Assembly (NCBI RefSeq): GCF_031851795.1 | Contig: NZ_CP134696.1 | Coordinates: 2,155,001 to 2,219,000 of the forward strand | From: Pontibacter sp. G13 | GTDB lineage: Bacteria > Bacteroidota > Bacteroidia > J057 | DNA length: 64,000 nucleotides | Reading direction: 5' to 3' | In this document: positions 58,854-64,000 of the stretch, piece by piece | Position numbering within the stretch: the stretch's first letter is position 1 | Layout: each line of letters opens with the position of its first letter | The notes under the pieces: model-generated | The model's database searches: none | Told to the model about the DNA's origin: nothing | The model's input: only the letters and a program-made list of their open reading frames with translations | Program-made: the position numbers and the translations under genes

Positions 58854-58880
58854 GGATTGAGCCAATAGCCCAAAAAACGA

Positions 58881-58918
58881 GATTGCCCTTGCCGATCAAT
58901 TGATCAGCAAGGGCAATC
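58881..58918. terminator. Bidirectional terminator after paaD
   Basis: A near-perfect palindrome, arms GATTGCCCTTGC and GCAAGGGCAATC with a further GATCAATTGATC centre. It lies between two convergent genes and can stop transcription from both sides. Confidence 0.85.
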
Positions 58919-58946
58919 TACTTTCAGAAAGCTGGTGTGAATCCGG

Positions 58947-59204
58947 TTAGTAGTTCACACGTCGGCGCTTACACGTACCGGGTGGCGTTGAAAAACGATA
59001 GATTTCCACCTGATAAACCTTCCCCTCGACTTCACGGCTTTCGGACACTTGGTGGGTTTCCTCCACGGGTTCAGGTTGTTGGAGAAAACTCAACTGGATC
59101 AATTGAGCAAGCAAATAAGCAGCGAAAATAGCTGCAGTGAGAATGCACAGGGTGACGACGATTCTAACCCCTGGCTGGCGGTTGGCTAGCGGATTGAAAT
59201 TCAC
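58947..59204 (-). CDS. Small single-pass membrane protein, function unknown
   Basis: 85 residues: N-terminus MNFNPLANRQPGVR, one hydrophobic helix (about 15-40, IVVTLCILTAAIFAAYLLAQLIQL), then a charged soluble tail (VEETHQVSESREVEGKVYQVEIYRFSTPPGTC) ending in basic residues. Protein-like composition and a terminator behind it support a real gene. No family recognised. Confidence 0.6.
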   Translation of the reverse strand: MNFNPLANRQPGVRIVVTLCILTAAIFAAYLLAQLIQLSFLQQPEPVEETHQVSESREVEGKVYQVEIYRFSTPPGTCKRRRVNY

Positions 59205-59413
59205 AAATGGTAGGGATAAGGAATGGAATTGGACGCTTTTTTCATGTCACACCTCCTAGTTAGTCCCGGACTTTTGGGTATGATGCCTACGCGGAGACAA
59301 GGAAAAGAAACCAGACTTGGAAGGCCAAGCACCAGTTCCCTCACGCTGTTTCCGTGCAAGAGATCGAATCCAAAATCGCGAATAAGTAGGGAGTGTGACT
59401 TAATATACGAAAA

Positions 59414-59440
59414 AGCAGTCCCCAAGGAGTGCGGACTGCT
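59414..59440 (-). terminator. Terminator of the coiled-coil protein gene
   Basis: AGCAGTCC (59414-59421) pairs with GGACTGCT (59433-59440); on the minus strand a T run follows. The remaining 59205-59413 shows no gene. Confidence 0.75.
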
Positions 59441-59504
59441 CAATATTTTTAACATGGAAAGTGGCTACGCAACTTCCGCTGGTGTGTAGGTTCAGAATTC
59501 TGAC

Positions 59505-60536
59505 TTAGTAGGAGCTTCCTGAAATTGTGAAGTACTGCTCATGGAATTTGGAAACTTTTCCCTTTTTCGGCTCTTTCCAAAAGATTTCCAAGAAATAGCG
59601 ACCTTGCCTAAATTCTTGTTCAGGAATAGGAGAATTGTAGGTCATACACAGATCCATGCTATTTCCGCTATATTCAGCTTCCAAAGAGGAGGAATATCGA
59701 ACTTCTCCACCATCTCCGACCTGTGTCCGTCCACTACCAGACTCTGAGTTGTACCATCCATCAGGCTGATCCTCAGAGGTAATTCTCGCAAAAAACGAGA
59801 TCTGATCAGGATCTACCAATTCATTTCCTTTTACATCAAAACACAACTTGACGCCATCGGCAATCGGGCTACCATCTGAATTGAGGCCAGTACCAAATCT
59901 GGTCTTCTCTACACCGATCGACTTTCCTTTTTTAAGTGCCTGGAAGGAAACTTTTTTACCCATAAGCTCCATCATTGCCTCGGTCGGCTTAGGCAAGTCC
60001 GCCTCAGTCAAATCGCCTCTACCTGAGCAGGTTTCCAACTTATTGCGATATGCCTGAATAGTATCAGCTCGCTTTCCATTGATTTTGGCGAGGCTGTCAA
60101 TTTTGAGAACAGCTTGGTGGTTTTCCTCATAGATCAAGGAGTACTGCAATTTGAGCTGATCTACCAGCTCTTGTGCAACCTTGCCTTTTGCGGATGCCAA
60201 TTGGCGTTTCAGCTCTTCAATGGTCTCATCATCTACGATTCCTTCCGCTTCCAGCTCGGCAATCTTGTTTTCGAGGATATTGATCTCATCGTATTTCTCT
60301 TCGAGCAACTGACGAAGGCCACCTTCCTCACGGGTTTGTTCCTCGGCCAGCAATTCAAGCTCGATGATATTGCTCTCCAATTGCGTGATTTCCTCTGTGA
60401 GGTTTTTCACATTGGGCGCATTCTCTGCGGGTTTGGGATCGTCGGAGAGATTGTTGATCAGGACGAAAGCAAAGATGGTAGCAGCTGCCATCCCGATGAT
60501 GACAAGATATTTTCGATCGATACCGAAACGGTTCAT
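59505..60536 (-). CDS. Membrane-anchored coiled-coil protein, function unknown
   Basis: 343 residues from the ATG at 60536: a short basic start (MNRFGIDRKYL), one membrane helix (about 12-29), then a long coiled coil (about 40-165, for example EITQLESNIIELELLAEEQ), and a C-terminal beta-rich domain (about 200-343, VSFQALKKGKSIGVEKTRFGTGL, GKVSKFHEQYFTISGSSY). Most likely periplasmic with an inner-membrane anchor. Function unknown. The start upstream at 60596 adds 20 residues before the anchor and is less likely. Confidence 0.75.
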   Translation of the reverse strand: MNRFGIDRKYLVIIGMAAATIFAFVLINNLSDDPKPAENAPNVKNLTEEITQLESNIIELELLAEEQTREEGGLRQLLEEKYDEINILENKIAELEAEGIVDDETIEELKRQLASAKGKVAQELVDQLKLQYSLIYEENHQAVLKIDSLAKINGKRADTIQAYRNKLETCSGRGDLTEADLPKPTEAMMELMGKKVSFQALKKGKSIGVEKTRFGTGLNSDGSPIADGVKLCFDVKGNELVDPDQISFFARITSEDQPDGWYNSESGSGRTQVGDGGEVRYSSSLEAEYSGNSMDLCMTYNSPIPEQEFRQGRYFLEIFWKEPKKGKVSKFHEQYFTISGSSY

Positions 60537-60602
60537 ATTGTGGTAGATTTCGTCACAAATATAGAAAAATCGAGCCAGACCTTTCCGGGATTGCACGAAG
60601 CG

Positions 60603-60740
60603 TCAGATTTCCGGTTTAGGCGGAAGCTGTGCCCGACGATCGGTAGTGCCATGCATAGAAAGACAATTCCTGTGAATGACATTATCTACATAATCGGTCA
60701 ATTCGTCCAAACTCCCAAATCCTTTCTGGACTCGGTACAA
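60603..60740 (-). other. Possible short protein-coding frame
   Basis: A frame with TTG start encodes about 45 residues (YRVQKGFGSLDELTDYVDNVIHRN...) whose composition is protein-like. It ends 66 bases before the coiled-coil gene on the same strand, but has no ATG and overlaps nothing known. Doubtful. The rest of 60537-60844 holds only the promoter box of the next gene. Confidence 0.25.
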
Positions 60741-60816
60741 CTCAAGCCTTCGCAGGCAATTCGGCCGGAGTTCTGACGCCCCTGATCGATCTCCTTCCTC
60801 AAGCGGAGGATTTTGG

Positions 60817-60824
60817 TATCTTTG
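60817..60824 (+). promoter_or_regulatory. Probable -7 box of the Wzi/RemB-like gene
   Basis: TATCTTTG fits TAnnTTTG, 20 bases before the ATG at 60845. No clear -33 box. Confidence 0.5.
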
Positions 60825-60844
60825 GCACACCAACCCCTCCGGAT

Positions 60845-62521
60845 ATGCGAAAGACCTCCTGCCTGATTGTATGCCTACTGATGGGCGTACAACTCCTTTT
60901 CTCCCAAGAATCGGACATCCCCGCCGGCCATGATATCTACCGATTCATGGATCGTCTGGAGATCAAAAGTCCCACCAATGAGCTTCCATTCTCCGTCCTA
61001 AGACCTTACAGCCGTGAGATGCTCCGCGAATGGTTTGCCTCCTACCCTACCGATCACCTTTCCCCGCAGGAGCTTGCCCGATTCAACAATTGGCGATACC
61101 AGATCGACGACACCCTTGCCATCAGTCAGAATCAACGGGGAGTCTGGGGCCTTTTCTATCGCAATCAGCGGGATTTTTACACCGTCCAGACGAAGAACTT
61201 CCGGCTCATAGCCAATCCCGTTTTTCATACAGCGGCGGGGATTGACCGGACCAATCTAGACACAGCGCTGGACCCAACATTGCCGATATACACCAATTCG
61301 CGCGGGGCCATGATTCGGGGAAGTCTCATGGACAAAGTCGGATTCTATACAGAGGTAGTGGACAATATCGCTCGTCTTCCTCAGTACCAATACGACCCAT
61401 TTGTGCGTCAAAACTGGATTCAGGGAGAAGGATTTGTGAAGCGATTTGGAACAGATAAGAATGGAGTGGACTACTTTTCGACTCGGGCCTATGTCACGTA
61501 TAGTCCGATCAAGTCGCTTCGCCTCAAATTTGGGAAGGATCGTGCCTTTTGGGGAAATGGGCACCAAAGCCTGCTCCTATCCGATGTGGCACCAGATCAC
61601 CTATTGTTTGACGCCACGCTGCGAATCTGGAAGTTGGAGTACAAGGTGATGTTCACGCAGATGATTGATTTCATCCGCAATCGCAACGATGATGAAGGGA
61701 CTCACCCTCGCAAGTATGGCGCATTTCACTACGTCGGCTACCAACCCAATCGACATTTCTCCATAGGCATCTTCGAATCGGTGGTCTACAATACTTGGCA
61801 AGCCAACGGTCGGCGGGGCTTCGAGCTTCAATACCTCAATCCGGTCATTTTCTACAGAGCTATTGAGCAGTATATCGGCTCTCCCGACAACTCTCTCCTT
61901 GGCCTCAATGTCAAGGCGAATTTCCTACAGCGATTTCAATTCTATGGACAGGTCTTGCTGGATGATTACAGCTTTGGCCAGCGCAACAATGGCTCAGGCT
62001 ATTGGGGCAATAAGGTTGGACTTCAAGGTGGTATCAAATATGTCTCCGCGCTTGGAATCGACGGATTGGATCTCCAGATTGAGTACAATCAGGTTCGTCC
62101 CTACACCTATCAGCATTTTGCGATTTCATCCAATTACACCCATTACGGCCAATCCCTAGGCCATGCTTCAGGTGCCAATCTTCGCGATTTCCACTTCATC
62201 GGGTACTACCAACCCAATCCACGATGGCATCTATTCGGTTCCTACTCCTACCTCATCAAAGGACTCGATCAAGACGGCATCAATTATGGGGGAGATGCAG
62301 GCATTTCTTCCTTGGCAGATCGACTGGGCGACTTCGACCACTTCGTGGCGCAGGGAGAATCGTACGTGGTCCATCAAGCCTTCGGACGCATCAGTCGCCA
62401 ACTATTCAAGGGCGACATGTACCTAGAAATGGAGTCTCGATATCGCCGCATGAACGACGATCAGTCTCTCACATTTATGGCGGGCCTCAGACTGAACATG
62501 GTGGGTAGGACGGTGAAGTAG
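60845..62521 (+). CDS. Wzi/RemB-like outer-membrane protein
   Basis: A 558-residue exported protein with signal peptide (MRKTSCLIVCLLMGVQLLFSQ). It has a helical N-domain (HDIYRFMDRLEIKSP, SREMLREWFASYPTDHLSPQELARFNNW) and a beta-barrel with alternating aromatic strands (LRLKFGKDRAFWGNGHQSLLLSDVAPDHLLFDATLRIWKLEYKVMFTQM). The GNGHQSLLLSD...F.. segment and overall layout fit the capsule-assembly Wzi family, which in Flavobacteria includes the gliding protein RemB. It probably binds surface polysaccharide at the outer membrane. Confidence 0.82.
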   Translation: MRKTSCLIVCLLMGVQLLFSQESDIPAGHDIYRFMDRLEIKSPTNELPFSVLRPYSREMLREWFASYPTDHLSPQELARFNNWRYQIDDTLAISQNQRGVWGLFYRNQRDFYTVQTKNFRLIANPVFHTAAGIDRTNLDTALDPTLPIYTNSRGAMIRGSLMDKVGFYTEVVDNIARLPQYQYDPFVRQNWIQGEGFVKRFGTDKNGVDYFSTRAYVTYSPIKSLRLKFGKDRAFWGNGHQSLLLSDVAPDHLLFDATLRIWKLEYKVMFTQMIDFIRNRNDDEGTHPRKYGAFHYVGYQPNRHFSIGIFESVVYNTWQANGRRGFELQYLNPVIFYRAIEQYIGSPDNSLLGLNVKANFLQRFQFYGQVLLDDYSFGQRNNGSGYWGNKVGLQGGIKYVSALGIDGLDLQIEYNQVRPYTYQHFAISSNYTHYGQSLGHASGANLRDFHFIGYYQPNPRWHLFGSYSYLIKGLDQDGINYGGDAGISSLADRLGDFDHFVAQGESYVVHQAFGRISRQLFKGDMYLEMESRYRRMNDDQSLTFMAGLRLNMVGRTVK

Positions 62522-62591
62522 CGGAATTGCCAGACGATAAACCTCATCTCTTCATAAGAGATCATTTGAAATGATAATACCGAAGTGTTTT

Positions 62592-62623
62592 TTTGCGATT
62601 GGCACCCATATTCGGTACTTTAT
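62592..62623 (+). promoter_or_regulatory. Promoter of the AbiE operon
   Basis: TTTG (62592-62595), 20 bases, then TACTTTAT (62616-62623), one mismatch in the last base from TAnnTTTG. Transcription would begin around 62630, which decides against translation starts at 62593 and 62599. Confidence 0.55.
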
Positions 62624-62640
62624 GCAAAAAATTACTTGAG

Positions 62641-63432
62641 TTGGATCTTCACACATATATTCAAGCACTTCTGGCTCAGGAGGAGTACTCCTTCTCCCTT
62701 GAAGAAATCAGGGAGCAGATCAACAATAGTGATATTGCCATAAAGCGACAATTGGATAGATTAGTTGAGAAGAAAAAAGTATTCAATCTAAGAAAAGGAT
62801 TTTACCTCATCCTCCCACCCTTGTATGCGAAAATGGGGAAATTGCCCCTTTCCCTCTATGCAGATAAAATGTTCTCTTCTCTAGACAAAATCTACTATGT
62901 GGGTTTATTCTCAGCTGCGAGATTACATGGAGCCGGCCATCAGCAGGTGCAACAAGATTACATCATAACTCCTACTCCGAAACTGCGAGACATCCAAAAA
63001 GGGCCTTACCAGATTAGATTCTTCACAGCCCAATATTGGCCAACGAGCCATATAATCAGAACCACCTCGGAGTCAAGAGCATATTGTATTTCTAGCCCTG
63101 CTTTGACCTTCGCTGACCTCATTCATCATCAATCAAAAATTGGCGGTCTCAGCCGAAGTATCGCCACCTTGGAAGAGTTATCAGAAGCAATTACGGATAC
63201 AGATTTGGAAAGCCTTGTGCTTTGGTATCCGTATCGGAGTACACTTCAAAGAATGGGACTGATCCTCGATACCATCATTGGTGTTCCCAGTCTTGCGGAG
63301 ATCGTCTACAAGGAATTGATTAAGGGTCCATTTTTCCCGACAACTCTAAGCCCTCTCGCAGAGAGAAAGCCTCGATATGTGCAAAACCGTTGGAAAATCA
63401 ATATTAACATCCAACTTGAAAATGATCTATGA
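62641..63432 (+). CDS. AbiEi-type antitoxin
   Basis: About 263 residues from TTG 62641 (DLHTYIQALLAQEEYSFSLEEI). An N-terminal winged helix (IREQINNSDIAIKRQLDRLVEKKKVFNLRKGFYLILPP) is followed by the AbiEi C-terminal domain (YVGLFSAARLHGAGHQQVQQDYIIT, SSPALTFADLIHHQSKIGGLSR). AbiEi represses its own operon and neutralises AbiEii. No ATG is available near the conserved start; TTG at 62593 and 62599 are alternatives but overlap the promoter. GC is lower than in most of the window, suggesting transfer. Overlaps the toxin gene by four bases (ATGA). Confidence 0.87.
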   Translation: MDLHTYIQALLAQEEYSFSLEEIREQINNSDIAIKRQLDRLVEKKKVFNLRKGFYLILPPLYAKMGKLPLSLYADKMFSSLDKIYYVGLFSAARLHGAGHQQVQQDYIITPTPKLRDIQKGPYQIRFFTAQYWPTSHIIRTTSESRAYCISSPALTFADLIHHQSKIGGLSRSIATLEELSEAITDTDLESLVLWYPYRSTLQRMGLILDTIIGVPSLAEIVYKELIKGPFFPTTLSPLAERKPRYVQNRWKININIQLENDL

Positions 63433-64000
63433 TCCCAAAATCTCATATTGTCCAGTGGCAGCAATATGCCCCATGGCAAGATTTTGCACAGGTTGAACAG
63501 GACCTCATCATTAGCAGAACACTAGTCGCTATCTTTTCGGATGACATATTGCGTTCGCAATTGGCTTTTAGAGGCGGTACTGCCTTGCATAAGCTATTTT
63601 GTAACCCCGCACCCAGATATTCCGAGGATATAGATCTTGTCCAAATACACCCAGGCCCCATCAAGCCTATCATTCATCGACTTGGAGAAGTAATTGACTT
63701 TTTCGACGAGCCACGATCTACCAAAAACAGAGGTCATGGGGTAAAAGCTATACATCGATTTACCTCATCTTTTGAATCGATTCCCCTGCGCCTCAAAATC
63801 GAAATCAATTGCCGTGAGCATTTTCAGGTATTGGACTGGGCAGAAATCCCCTTCAAAATCGAGAATGATTGGTTTTCAGGGGAAACCACGTTACGTACCT
63901 ATCAATTAAGTGAGTTGTTAGGAACTAAACTCCGGGCACTTTTCCAGAGAAAGAAAGGGAGGGATTTGTTCGACTTAGACTACAGTAGACGGCTAAATCC
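63429..64000 (+). CDS. AbiEii-type nucleotidyltransferase toxin (partial, cut by window edge)
   Basis: The first 190 residues of a DUF1814/AbiEii toxin. Present are the GG-x-A motif of the nucleotidyltransferase core (FRGGTALHKLF, residues 47-57), the metal-binding pattern RYSEDIDLV (Asp67 and Asp69), the strand LRLKIEINC and the family motif KLRALFQRKKGRDLFDL. AbiEii toxins transfer nucleotides to tRNA or related targets and can give abortive phage defence. Start codon overlaps the antitoxin stop. The C-terminus lies beyond base 64000. Confidence 0.92.
   Translation, partial: MIPKSHIVQWQQYAPWQDFAQVEQDLIISRTLVAIFSDDILRSQLAFRGGTALHKLFCNPAPRYSEDIDLVQIHPGPIKPIIHRLGEVIDFFDEPRSTKNRGHGVKAIHRFTSSFESIPLRLKIEINCREHFQVLDWAEIPFKIENDWFSGETTLRTYQLSELLGTKLRALFQRKKGRDLFDLDYSRRLN

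Overview
The window is chromosomal DNA of a member of the Bacteroidota, GC roughly 50%. Evidence: a large secreted PKD-repeat protein, a periplasmic TPR sensor / response-regulator / AraC hybrid, a Wzi/RemB-like outer-membrane protein, a SPOR-domain protein, a two-subunit methylmalonyl-CoA mutase, genes without clear Shine-Dalgarno sequences, and several starts preceded by the Bacteroidota -7 promoter box TAnnTTTG. The genus cannot be fixed from sequence alone; a Saprospiria-like marine lineage is a guess. No rRNA, tRNA, CRISPR array or transposase gene was found.

Layout. 1-2.5 kb: N-terminal part of a ten-PKD-domain secreted protein (minus strand, runs off the left edge). 3.2-6.1 kb: mannose-1-phosphate guanylyltransferase, aspartate-semialdehyde dehydrogenase, a SnoaL-like protein. 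6.1-8.3 kb: gene-free mosaic of repeats. 8.3-17.3 kb (minus strand): the most interesting locus, a peptide biosynthesis and export cassette. It has a VKOR/thioredoxin membrane oxidase, two short double-glycine-leader peptides with six conserved cysteines each, each followed by a paralogous thioredoxin-fold lipoprotein, then a C39-peptidase ABC exporter and a HlyD-type adaptor. 17.9-22 kb: both methylmalonyl-CoA mutase subunits. 22-30 kb: A-type Fe-S carrier, thioredoxin-SPOR protein, ABC exporter, cytochrome P450, a TPR/OB-fold protein, and sucC. 30.9-36.3 kb: hybrid two-component regulator and an FAD-linked oxidoreductase. 37-40 kb: transaldolase, glycosyltransferase, ADP-heptose epimerase-like enzyme. 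40-50.7 kb: small membrane protein, NtrY-like kinase, sulfatase, very large outer-membrane-type protein. 50.9-53.3 kb: MraY/WecA-like transferase plus glycosyltransferase. 53.6-55.1 kb: lone nuoN. 55.3-58.9 kb: TetR regulator plus paaABCD (phenylacetyl-CoA epoxidation). 59-62.5 kb: a small membrane protein, an anchored coiled-coil protein, a Wzi-like protein. 62.6-64 kb: AbiE-type toxin-antitoxin pair, toxin cut by the right edge.

How the genes work together. In the cassette the precursors would be made with a 25-residue leader, exported and cut after Gly-Gly by the C39 ABC transporter with HlyD, and oxidised to disulfide-bonded peptides by the VKOR-thioredoxin protein, with the two lipoproteins perhaps as reductases, isomerases or partners. 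MutAB with SucC fits propionyl-CoA / TCA metabolism, and PaaABCD feeds ring cleavage of phenylacetyl-CoA. Several loci (HldD-like, glycosyltransferases, MraY/WecA-like, mannose-1-P guanylyltransferase, Wzi-like) point to surface polysaccharide.

A second unexpected feature is an approximately 190-215 bp intergenic element present five times (6.1, 17.6, 34.2, 46.7 and 53.3 kb). Its conserved blocks enclose hairpin stems whose arm sequences differ between copies but remain complementary, indicating a conserved fold.
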